This document shows, piece after piece, positions 46,501-54,194 of a DNA stretch of 64,000 bases (position 1 is the stretch's first letter; the number at the start of each line of letters is the position of its first letter). Location: contig NZ_FJUR01000002.1 in NCBI RefSeq assembly GCF_900067135.1, positions 248,001 through 312,000 of the forward strand, read 5' to 3'. The DNA is from Rhizobium sp. 9140 (GTDB lineage Bacteria > Pseudomonadota > Alphaproteobacteria > Rhizobiales > Rhizobiaceae). The notes beneath the pieces are model-generated. The model saw nothing but the letters and a program-made list of their open reading frames with translations. It was not told the origin of the DNA and did not search any database. The position numbers and the translations under genes are program-made.

Positions 46501-46931
46501 AGGGCGGAGATTTCCGTCGACGAGATGGTCGCCATGTCTTCGGTTGCAAAGCCGGCAAGTGCGCCGGCGCTCAGTGCGCCGAGCTGAGCCGTCGTCAGGC
46601 CATCAAGCTGGCCGGAGGAAAGAGAGGCAACCTGAGCGGATGACAATGCCGCGACCTGGCTGGACACCAGCGTTGCAAGCTTGCTGCTGTCGAGAACGGC
46701 GAGCTGCCCGGCCGTCAGACCCGTTACAGCTGCAGCGGAAACCGCGCGAAGCTGTGTCGAGTTGAACGCTGCCAGGTCTTCCGTGGCGAAAGCCGCAATT
46801 TGATTCGAGGAAAATGCAGCAATCTGCAGCGACGTCAGAGCACCGACATCGCTGGTCGTGAACGACGCGATCGTGGAGGTATTCAGAGACTGAATCTGTT
46901 TAACGCTGAGAGAAGATACAATCGAGGTCAT
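40572..46931 (-). CDS. Giant octapeptide-repeat protein 1 (2119 aa)
   Basis: A 2119-residue protein that is, from residue 8 to the end, an unbroken run of about 264 eight-residue units with consensus L-[ST]-[ST]-x-[QDE]-[IVL]-x-[AG] (for example LSTAQIDG, LTTAQVKV, LTSTQIGA). Units group into super-repeats of 17 (136 aa, 408 bp), each opening near LETADMA. I see no Cys, His or Trp and one Tyr close to the end. It is rich in Ser/Thr (about two to three per unit), Ala and acidic residues. No signal peptide or membrane segment is visible. [ST]-x-x-[QDE] is a helix-capping pattern, so a chain of short helices is possible, but the fold is unknown. The start MTSIVSSLSVKQIQSL matches that of the second giant protein. 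It is divergent from a GT41-type glycosyltransferase gene. A cell-surface or secreted structural protein is inferred. Confidence 0.85.
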   Translation of the reverse strand: MTSIVSSLSVKQIQSLNTSTIASFTTSDVGALTSLQIAAFSSNQIAAFATEDLAAFNSTQLRAVSAAAVTGLTAGQLAVLDSSKLATLVSSQVAALSSAQVASLSSGQLDGLTTAQLGALSAGALAGFATEDMATISSTEISALSARSIATLSTSNFAALTSTQLSGLTTAQAGALGTAQIKVLSTAQIDGLTTAQVKVLTAAQVGALTTDGLASLSTDQVAALSTTVIASLSSTQIGALSSVQLGAFDTKQLAALQPAAAAGLETADMAAISSTEISALNARVLSNLSTANIAALTSTQLGGLTTAQAGALGTAQIKVLSTAQIDGLTTAQVKVLTAVQVGALSTDGLASLSTDQVAVLSTAAVASLTSTQLGALSSEQLGAFDTKQLAALSAAAVAGLETADMATISSTEISALSAKVLSSLSTANIAVLTSTQIGGLTTAQAGALSTAQIKVLSTAQIDGLTTAQVKVLTAAQVGALTTDGVASLSTDQVAALDVKTIAALSTAQLSAMSSAQIGALNAAQIAQLGSEDLAVLASEDLEAFSTSEIAVLSAKAVTGLSSSVIATLATDKVAALSSAAIGALSSTQIAALTTTQIGALDTRQLAALTSTAVAGLETADIAAISSTEISALNTKTLASLSTANFAALASTQLAGLTTAQAGALTAAQMRTLSTAQIDGLTTAQVKVLTAAQVGALTTDGLASLSTDQVAVLSTAAIASLTSTQIGALTSVQIDAFDTKQLAALSPAAVAGLETADMAAISSTEISALNANVLSKLSTANIAALTSTQLGGLTTAQAGALGTAQIKVLSTAQIDGLTTAQVKVLTAAQVGAFSTDGLASLSTDQVAVLSTTAIASLTSTQIGALTSVQLDAFDTKQLAALSAAAVAGLETADMATISSTEISALSAKVLSSLSTTTFAALTSTQIGGLTTAQAGALSTAQIKVLSTAQIDGLTTAQVKVLTAAQVGALSTDGLASLSTDQVAVLSTAAIASLTSTQIGALTSVQLDAFDTKQLAALSAAAVAGLETADMATISSTEISALNARVLSSLSTANFAALTSTQLSGLTTAQAGALGTAQIKVLSTAQIDGLTTAQVKVLTAAQVGALTTDGLASLSTDQVAALSTTVIASLSSTQIGALSSVQLGAFDTKQLAALQPAAAAGLETADMAAISSTEISALNARVLSNLSTANIAALTSTQLGGLTTAQAGALGTAQIKVLSTAQIDGLTTAQVKVLTAVQVGALSTDGLASLSTDQVAVLSTAAVASLTSTQLGALSSEQLGAFDTKQLAALSAAAVAGLETADMATISSTEISALSAKVLSSLSTANIAALTSTQIGGLTTAQAGALSTAQIKVLSTAQIDGLTTAQVKVLTAAQVGALTTDGVASLSTDQVAALDVKTIAALSTAQLSAMSSAQIGALNAAQIAQLGSEDLAVLASEDLEAFSTSEIAVLSAKAVTGLSSSVIATLATDKVAALSSAAIGALSSTQIAALTTTQIGALDTRQLAALTSTAVAGLETADIAAISSTEISALNTKTLASLSTANFAALASTQLAGLTTAQAGALTAAQMRTLSTAQIDGLTTAQVKVLTAAQVGALTTDGLASLSTDQVAVLSTAAIASLTSTQIGALTSVQIDAFDTKQLAALSPAAVAGLETADMAAISSTEISALNANVLSKLSTANIAALTSTQLGGLTTAQAGALGTAQIKVLSTAQIDGLTTAQVKVLTAAQVGAFSTDGLASLSTDQVAVLSTAVVAALSSTQIGALTSVQLGAFDTKQLAALQPAAAAGLETADIATISSTEISALNAKVLSNLSTANIAALTSTQLGGLTTAQAGALGTAQIKVLSTAQIDGLTTAQVKVLTAAQVGALTTDGLASLSTDQVAVLSTAAIASLTSTQIGALSSVQLDAFDTKQLAALSSAAAAGLETVDMATISSTEISALSARVLSSLSTANIAALTSTQLSGLTTAQASALGTAQIKVLSTAQIDGLTTAQVKVLTAAQVGALTTDGLASLSTDQVAALGTGAVAALSTAQLDAMSSEQIGALTATQVSVLGSAAIAALSSQDLLAFSTSDIAAINLRALAGLSTADIGNLSTTQVRAFTMTQVAAFDTEQMNAIVIAYQQI
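41690..43740. repeat. Long internal repeat, copy A
   Basis: A ~2.05 kb segment nearly identical to 44378-46428 at a fixed offset of 2688 bp (896 codons, exactly 112 octapeptide units). For example the stretches at 42187-42771 and 44875-45459 agree throughout. It is a recent in-frame duplication inside the giant gene; boundaries are approximate. Confidence 0.8.
44378..46428. repeat. Long internal repeat, copy B
   Basis: Second copy of the ~2.05 kb segment at 41690-43740, offset 2688 bp. Only scattered single-base differences are visible (for example near 44484 and 44421 against 41796 and 41733). Beyond 46428 the copies diverge into ordinary related repeats. Confidence 0.8.
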
Positions 46932-47556
46932 GGGTGCGCGCCTTCATCGTTCAAGGATTAATATTCTTTCCTCTCCGATGCCTGCGGCGGAAGGCGTAGC
47001 CTCGCGTCACAGAGCCTATGATGCGCCGGGCATCTTCAAACGATCGCCATGGCTGCTGCCTGCTCCATCGGGCAAGGCACAGGGTGGCGCTTATTCGAGC
47101 GGAAAGAATATCTGGAACATGGCTCATAGGAGCCTGACGTGGGGGCGGCATCATGCATGCAGAGTTAGAGACTCTGCTTCCCACACCTGGAAGTATAAAA
47201 AATTCGAAGTCTATGAATTCCCCTGCGGACGCCCCCATATCCCACGAACGGGGATACCGATCTGTCCACGTCCCAATTTGTACCGCGTCACCTTCTAATT
47301 TTCGGTTAAAACGCAACCTAAAGAAATAGTTTAAACCTCCGTCCCCTCGTTACATCGGGTAACTTGCGCGGGGGTGGCGCTTTTCAAGCCGATACAGGTC
47401 GGTCTTCCGACACGCGCCTCAGAAGCAAGAACATTTGGCCGGTTAAGCTGCTTCCGCGTCGTTGTGCGCTGCGGTCGCAAGCTCAAGGCAAGGCAACGCC
47501 GCTAAGGGTCGAGGCAGTACCGTCTTCCCAATGCGGCCTTCAGGCCCACGATCAAT
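46932..47556. other. Divergent intergenic region between giant gene 1 and the GT41 gene
   Basis: About 625 bp, more AT-rich than its surroundings, with no supported gene. It holds an inverted repeat GCAGAGT/ACTCTGC (47159-47177) and A/T-rich tracts near 47190 and 47300 that could be promoters for the two divergent genes. The size suggests regulated transcription. Short open frames on both strands have no ribosome site. Confidence 0.5.
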
Positions 47557-47559
47557 GTG

Positions 47560-49608
47560 ATGTCCATGGTTATTCATAATACCTTTGCCTCAGCACACCA
47601 ATCGATGCTTGCTGCCGCCCTGGAACGTGCTCGCCAACAGCAACTCTCCCTTCTGGAGCTGTTCCAGATCGCCGAGGAGCTGAACGCGAGCAACCAGAAG
47701 GCCGCGGCCGCAAAGCTGTACAACACCTGGATCGCATTCAACGACAACAGCCCGGTCCTGCATCTCGCCTACTTCAACTACTCGGTCACATTGCGGGGTC
47801 TGGACGATATGCCCGGCGCCATCAATGCGCTCCAGGCCAGCCTCAAGATCTCGCCGCTGATGGGTCAGGCACGCATCAATCTGGGCCGCACCTTCGAGGA
47901 TAGCGGCCTGAACGCTCAAGCCGTGCAGCAGTGGCAGCAATATGTCGCCGCGACGCAGGATATTACGCCGGAAAAGATCGGCTATCGCCTGATGGCCCTT
48001 CAGCATATCGGCCGAGTCATGGAAGGTGTCGGCCTACTTGAGGACGCCGAAGCCATTCTGTGGCAGGCGATCGAGCTTCGTCCAGACCGCACCGAGGCGG
48101 CGCAGCATTGGCTGTCGACGCGCCAGCACCAGTGCAAGTGGCCGATCATCACCACGTCGGAATATGTGACGAGCCGCCAACTGCTGGAAGCCTTTTCGCC
48201 GCTGCCCCTCGCCTGCTACACGGACGACCCGATCTTCCAGATGGCAAAGGCCTATCGCTACAACAAGCATCTCGTCGGCCGCATCGATGCCCGCGACATG
48301 CTGCGCCCGGCGCCCGCCAAGAAGGCCGGCACAACGGAACGCCTGCGGATCGGCTACGTCTCCTCGGACCTCCGCGACCACGCCGTCGGCTTCGCGCTCA
48401 GCGAAGTGCTGGAGTTGCACGACAAGACGAGCGTCGAGGTCTTCGCCTACTATTGCGGCGAGCCCCGTACCAACGACGCCACCCAGACCCGTATCCAGGC
48501 GGCTGTCGACCACTGGCATGACATCGCCGCCCTCAGCGATCTCGATGCCGCCAGACAGATTCGCGCCGACGAGATCGACATCCTCGTGGACGTTAACGGC
48601 TACACCAAGCATGCTCGCACCAGGATCTTCGCCTACCGCCCGGCGCCTGTGATCGTGAACTTCTGTGGCTATCCCGGAACGATGGCGAGCCCGGTCCATC
48701 AATATATCATCGCCGACGAACAGATCATCCCGCCGGAAAACGAACTTTACTACACCGAAAAGGTCCTGCGCATACCCTGCAACCAGCCGGTCGACCGGAA
48801 ACGCCAGATCGCGGCCAGGCCGACACGTGCGGCAGCCGGCCTGCCGGAAGATGCCTTCGTGTTTGCCTGCTTCAATGGCTCGCAGAAGACGACCGCTGCC
48901 TGCTTCACACGCTGGATGACCATCCTTGCCGCCGTTCCCGGCAGCGTGCTCTGGCTGCTCGGCGCCTCGGAGCCCGTCAACCAGCGGCTTCGGCAGATGG
49001 CGATCGACCACGGCGTCGAGCCGGATCGCCTGATCTTCGCGCCCAAGGCTCCCAACGCCTTCCACCTCGCCCGGATCGGCGTGGCGGATCTCTTCCTCGA
49101 CACGTTCCCCTATGGGGCGCATTCGACGGCTGCCGACGCCGTGACCATGGGGCTGCCGGTCCTGACGCTTCGCGGCAAGGGGTTTGCGTCCCGCTTCTGC
49201 AGCAGCATCCTGCATGCCGCCGGTATTCCCGAGATGATCTGCGAAACGCCGGATGCCTATGTCGCCAAGGCCATCGCCTATGCCCGCGACCCGGAGAGCC
49301 TGCGGGCCGTGCGCCATTCGCTGCAGGCGCAGCGGGAGACCTGCGCGCTGCGCGACATCCCGGCTCTGGTGCGCCGTCTCGAAGAGCTTTACTGGCAGAT
49401 GCAGGGCGAAGGCGAGCGCGGCGAGATTCCCGTGCCGCGCCTCGACAATCTCGGCATCTACTACGAGGTCGGGGTCGATTTCCTGTCCGACCCAGTCGAG
49501 TTCGAGACCGATGCGAGCTACCGGGAGCGTTACCGCCAGGAACTCGCGCAGCGGCACGCTTACGCGCCGATCGCCAGGGACACCCGCTTCTGGACCCATA
49601 TCGACTGA
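47560..49608 (+). CDS. TPR-containing GT41 glycosyltransferase (O-GlcNAc transferase/SPINDLY-like)
   Basis: About 682 residues. Residues ~20-200 hold degenerate TPR units (LHLAYFNYSVTLRGLDDMPG, ARINLGRTFEDSGLNAQAV, LEDAEAILWQAIELRPD). Residues ~265-650 are the GT41 catalytic region with GYVSSDLRDHAVGFAL, DVNGYTKHARTRIFAYRPAP and GYPGTMA, then SVLWLL, and FLDTFPYGAHSTAADAVTMG, all aligned to human OGT motifs as I recall them. GT41 enzymes transfer a sugar from a UDP-sugar to Ser/Thr (OGT) or Asn (HMW1C) of cytoplasmic proteins; the TPR part binds substrate. GTG 47557, ATG 47560 and ATG 47566 are all possible starts with no strong ribosome site. It leads a plus-strand group with a second transferase and glf, between two giant Ser/Thr-rich genes, which are its likely substrates. 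Confidence 0.88.
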   Translation: MSMVIHNTFASAHQSMLAAALERARQQQLSLLELFQIAEELNASNQKAAAAKLYNTWIAFNDNSPVLHLAYFNYSVTLRGLDDMPGAINALQASLKISPLMGQARINLGRTFEDSGLNAQAVQQWQQYVAATQDITPEKIGYRLMALQHIGRVMEGVGLLEDAEAILWQAIELRPDRTEAAQHWLSTRQHQCKWPIITTSEYVTSRQLLEAFSPLPLACYTDDPIFQMAKAYRYNKHLVGRIDARDMLRPAPAKKAGTTERLRIGYVSSDLRDHAVGFALSEVLELHDKTSVEVFAYYCGEPRTNDATQTRIQAAVDHWHDIAALSDLDAARQIRADEIDILVDVNGYTKHARTRIFAYRPAPVIVNFCGYPGTMASPVHQYIIADEQIIPPENELYYTEKVLRIPCNQPVDRKRQIAARPTRAAAGLPEDAFVFACFNGSQKTTAACFTRWMTILAAVPGSVLWLLGASEPVNQRLRQMAIDHGVEPDRLIFAPKAPNAFHLARIGVADLFLDTFPYGAHSTAADAVTMGLPVLTLRGKGFASRFCSSILHAAGIPEMICETPDAYVAKAIAYARDPESLRAVRHSLQAQRETCALRDIPALVRRLEELYWQMQGEGERGEIPVPRLDNLGIYYEVGVDFLSDPVEFETDASYRERYRQELAQRHAYAPIARDTRFWTHID

Positions 49609-49712
49609 TCCAGCGTGCTGCCGGGGGGCAGATGCAGGCAACGGTAAGCGAGACCTTCCGGCACTTTGCCGCAAACAGACGAACGACGACATCGACAAGA
49701 GGGCAGGACGAT

Positions 49713-50969
49713 ATGAACCCCGTGATTTTGGTCACTTTTGCCGGCCGCCAGCAGCGGATGGAGATCCTGACCCAGTATATAAGGAAGGCGCTGGAAGCCG
49801 GGATCATCGACGAATGGCATATCTGGGATTTCACCCGTTCGGCCGAGGACCGTGCCTGGGTTACGAAGGAATTTGGTCCGGTACGCTTCATGGGTCCGAA
49901 CGCCTCCTACCAGCACAAGGGCTCGCTCAGCCGTCTCTCGTCGTTCCGCACCACCGCAAAGATCCAGAGCGACCTGCACATCGCGATCGTTCCGAATGAC
50001 AAGACGAGCGATGCCTACGAACTCGTTATCGGCGGCTGGAACAACACCCACTCTGCCCTTCGCCGCATCACCGAGACCGATCTCACCAGCTTCTCGCGCG
50101 ACACGCATCCGTTGATCTGGACTCGCTCGACACCCGGCGTTCTGTCCCCCGGTCTGGCCAATCACGTCGTTCTGAACCTGGATGAAACAGGCGTTCCGAC
50201 CCTCCACGTCAATGGCGTGATGGTCGGCACTTGGCCCGACATCCACCTGCCGGGCGGCGCGTCGATCATGGTTCGCGGCGGCTGGGGCTCCGACCTCGAG
50301 CTCTGCGACGTCCAGAGCCCGGTTCGCCGCTATGTCGGCAACGAGAACGAGAGCACGCCCTACTGGCAGGCCTACAGCTATTACACCAAGCGCCTCAGCG
50401 CGTTCACGGACGCCGTTTTCCTGAAATGCGACGACGACGTCGTCTATCTCGATCTCGACAATCTCAGCAAGTTCATTGCGTTTCGCCGTGACAATCCGCA
50501 CTACTTCATCGTGTCGGCGAACGTGGTCAACAATGGCGTCTGCGCCTACTGGCAGCAGGAAGCGGGCTCCCTGCCCGCCACGCTCGGCCAATTCGAGCGC
50601 CCGCCAGGCGGCTTCGGCGGCAGTCTGTGGCAGAGCGCAGAGCGCGCCACCCGGCTGCACGACTACTTCCTCGGCAAGACCGAGAAGTCGCTACCCTTGC
50701 CGAGCCCCGTCATCGACTGGCACGAGCGCCAGTCGATCAACTTCATCGCCTGGCTTGGGAAGGACCTCGTCCATATGGCGCTACCGAAGTGCGATGACGA
50801 ATATGCGCTGACGGTCGATCTGCCCAACTACCTGAATCGCCCGACGGCCATCTATTCCGACTTCACGGTGAGCCACTTAAGCTTCGGGCCGCAGGAAAAC
50901 GGCCTGGCGCTCGAGCGACTGATCGACGGCTACGACGCGCTGATGCGCACCAACCTTGCGGCGGCCTAG
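49713..50969 (+). CDS. DxD glycosyltransferase with embedded Methyltransf_FA-like domain
   Basis: About 418 residues. The first ~55 residues form a Rossmann-like start (VILVTFAGRQQRMEILTQYI). Residues ~85-200 resemble the Methyltransf_FA (farnesoic acid O-methyltransferase-like) beta-sandwich: DLHIAIVPNDKTSDAYELVI then GGWNNTHSALRR and the HVNGVMVGTW strands. After this the transferase resumes with AVFLKCDDDVVYLDLDN, a DxD-type metal site like the KxDDD of GT31 enzymes, and a terminal region with SDFTVSHLSFG. ATG 49713 has GGAC upstream and gives the family-like start. It lies 104 bp after the GT41 gene and 97 bp before glf. A role in extending or adding sugars on the same protein is inferred. 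The embedded domain may bind carbohydrate. Confidence 0.7.
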   Translation: MNPVILVTFAGRQQRMEILTQYIRKALEAGIIDEWHIWDFTRSAEDRAWVTKEFGPVRFMGPNASYQHKGSLSRLSSFRTTAKIQSDLHIAIVPNDKTSDAYELVIGGWNNTHSALRRITETDLTSFSRDTHPLIWTRSTPGVLSPGLANHVVLNLDETGVPTLHVNGVMVGTWPDIHLPGGASIMVRGGWGSDLELCDVQSPVRRYVGNENESTPYWQAYSYYTKRLSAFTDAVFLKCDDDVVYLDLDNLSKFIAFRRDNPHYFIVSANVVNNGVCAYWQQEAGSLPATLGQFERPPGGFGGSLWQSAERATRLHDYFLGKTEKSLPLPSPVIDWHERQSINFIAWLGKDLVHMALPKCDDEYALTVDLPNYLNRPTAIYSDFTVSHLSFGPQENGLALERLIDGYDALMRTNLAAA

Positions 50970-51009
50970 AGCAATTCCGGCGGACAGGGGTTCATATGCC
51001 CTGACGTAA

Positions 51010-52224
<1,215 letters not shown>

Positions 52225-52242
52225 GCGTTCGGACGAGCCTTG

Positions 52243-53721
52243 TCAGGCCTTGGCGTCGGCCGCTTCCGCAGGCTGGTCCTGATCGAGACGCTTCGGCACC
52301 CAGAGGCAGACGGGGACGATGAGGACCGTCATGACGAACATCACCAGAAAGGTAACATGGAGCGCCGCCTGCAGAGCCATGCGGACGGGCGCTGCATCGA
52401 TTGCTGCCGCGCCTGTCCCGTCAAGCAGGCCGCGCAGCTGCTCGGGGGAGATTGCCCCGATGCCGCCGGCATGCGCAAGGCCGTAGCTGAGCACTGCACC
52501 CAGAATGGAGGCGCCGAGCGTGCTGCCGAGGTTGCGGGAGAACACGTTCGACGCCGTGGCGCTGCCGCGCTGCGACCAGCCGACGCTCTCCTGCGTGATG
52601 ACCAGCGCGCAGATATTGAGCAGGCCCATGCCGACCCCCATGATCAGCGATCCCGCACCCGCCTGGGCGGGCGAGCTTTCCGGCGTCAGCAGCACGAGCA
52701 GGAAGGCCCCGGCAGGGATGAGCAGGCTTGCGACGAGCATGATCGGCCGCAGCCCGAAACGCGGGAACATGCGTGAGGCGAACGTGGCGCCGGCCGGCCA
52801 GCCGAGGAGCAGCATGGTCAGCGCGAAGCCGGCGACCAGAGGCGAACGGTCGAGCACCGTCTGCACATACATCGGCAGAAAGGTCGTCAGCCCCATGATC
52901 GCCATGCTGGCAAAGAAGATGGCAATGTTGGAGGCCGCGATCGGCCGGCGCAGCCAGAGATCGGGCGCGACCATCGGCGCTTCGGCACGACGCTCCTGCC
53001 AGAGGAACAGGCCGAGACTGACGACGAAGACGAGCACCGCCACGATCGTGTAGACAGGTGTCGCGGCCTCCACCTCGGTCAGCGCCACCATGAGCGCGGA
53101 GATGGAAATGGCGAAGAGCGCTGCGCCGAGAATGTCGATCGACGCCGTGCGCGTCAGCTTCTCCTCGTGCAGAAAGCGGATGAAGCCGAAGGCCGCGAGG
53201 ATGCCGACGGGAATGTTGATCCAGAAGACCCAGGCCCATGGCAGGCTATGAATGATGAAGCTGCCGAGCAGCGGCCCGACGACGGCGGACAGTGCCCAGA
53301 CGCTCGCGAGATAACCCTGCACCTTGCCGCGTTCGCGTCCGGGAAACAGGTCCCCGATGATCGTCATCGCGACCGGCTGGATCGCACCGGCGCCGACGCC
53401 CTGCAGCAGGCGGAACGCGATCATCGACGGCATGGACCAGGCAAAGCCAGCAAGCAGCGAGGATGCGAGAAAGACGGCGATGCCGAAGAGCACGATCGGC
53501 TTGCGCCCGTAGATATCCGAAAGCTTGCCGAACACGACAGTCGTTGCCGTCTGCGTCAGCAGAAATGCGGAGAACACCCAGCTGTAGAGGTTGAGCTGGC
53601 CGAGTTGTGCCGCGATTTGCGGCATGGCTGTCGAGACGATGGTTGCCTCGATCGCGATCATCGCCATGCTTGCCATGATCGCGGCAACGACGAGGCCGCG
53701 GTGAACATGCTTTTCCGTCAT
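52243..53721 (-). CDS. MFS drug efflux transporter (DHA2, 14-helix type)
   Basis: A 492-residue membrane protein with about 14 helices and the EmrB/QacA motifs: LDxTIV-like AMIAIEATIVSTAMPQIA in helix 1, GKLSDIYGRKPIVLFG (motif A), and VAMTIIGDLFPGRERG with the downstream motif C region AVVGPLLGSFI. Such proteins export drugs or small molecules by proton antiport. It points against the giant gene 2 and glf, and its own promoter region is shared with the second giant gene. A link to the glycosylation genes is not shown by the sequence. Confidence 0.88.
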   Translation of the reverse strand: MTEKHVHRGLVVAAIMASMAMIAIEATIVSTAMPQIAAQLGQLNLYSWVFSAFLLTQTATTVVFGKLSDIYGRKPIVLFGIAVFLASSLLAGFAWSMPSMIAFRLLQGVGAGAIQPVAMTIIGDLFPGRERGKVQGYLASVWALSAVVGPLLGSFIIHSLPWAWVFWINIPVGILAAFGFIRFLHEEKLTRTASIDILGAALFAISISALMVALTEVEAATPVYTIVAVLVFVVSLGLFLWQERRAEAPMVAPDLWLRRPIAASNIAIFFASMAIMGLTTFLPMYVQTVLDRSPLVAGFALTMLLLGWPAGATFASRMFPRFGLRPIMLVASLLIPAGAFLLVLLTPESSPAQAGAGSLIMGVGMGLLNICALVITQESVGWSQRGSATASNVFSRNLGSTLGASILGAVLSYGLAHAGGIGAISPEQLRGLLDGTGAAAIDAAPVRMALQAALHVTFLVMFVMTVLIVPVCLWVPKRLDQDQPAEAADAKA

Positions 53722-54194
53722 GAATGGGTTCCGGAGCGCCTTGCCGGCGTCGAGGGAGGGACATCGGCGGTCGGACGGCCGTCAGTAGACGACGACATGC
53801 GCCAGCGCACCCTTGCAGGCGCCGACTCTGCGTCGGTCGAGATCAGATCTCGCGCGCCTGCAGTGGACCCGTCGATCTCAAGGGTCAAGCCCGATAGTTT
53901 GTAAAACTTACATTCCCGCTCTCCATCATGTCAGCAACGGACGGGATGGCGAAAGGCACCATCTCCGCGGCTACCGACATGTCGTTTTCGCGCGACCACG
54001 CCGAGAATATAGAGGCGCATGCAATCCTTTCAGGTTGCTCACTTCAGGCTCATGCAAGCCAGAGGCAATACTCAAGACGGTAACCAGCCGTATCGATGGG
54101 GTGTTCGCCCATGCTCGTTCGGAAGGAGAGTTTTGTCCGTTGCAGGGCTCGGCGCCCGTCGTGAGTGGGCCGGTTAAGTGTGGGGATTGATAGC
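53722..54194. other. Divergent intergenic region between the MFS gene and giant gene 2
   Basis: About 470 bp with no supported gene. It should hold the promoters of the minus-strand efflux gene and the plus-strand giant gene. I found no clear operator palindrome. Confidence 0.45.

Noticed and set aside
40944..46643. A 1899-residue open frame on the plus strand, antisense to giant protein 1
   Set aside because: It is a by-product of the 24-bp repeat: once one unit lacks stops in that frame, all do. Its translation is Arg/Gln/Cys-rich and unlike any protein, and it has no ribosome site.
46951..47316. Short frames of about 120 aa on both strands in the gap before the GT41 gene
   Set aside because: No ribosome site, no motif, and the composition is not protein-like.
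52243..53721. The MFS gene as part of the glycosylation system
   Set aside because: Opposite strand, a standard drug-efflux DHA2 protein with no flippase features; position alone is not enough.
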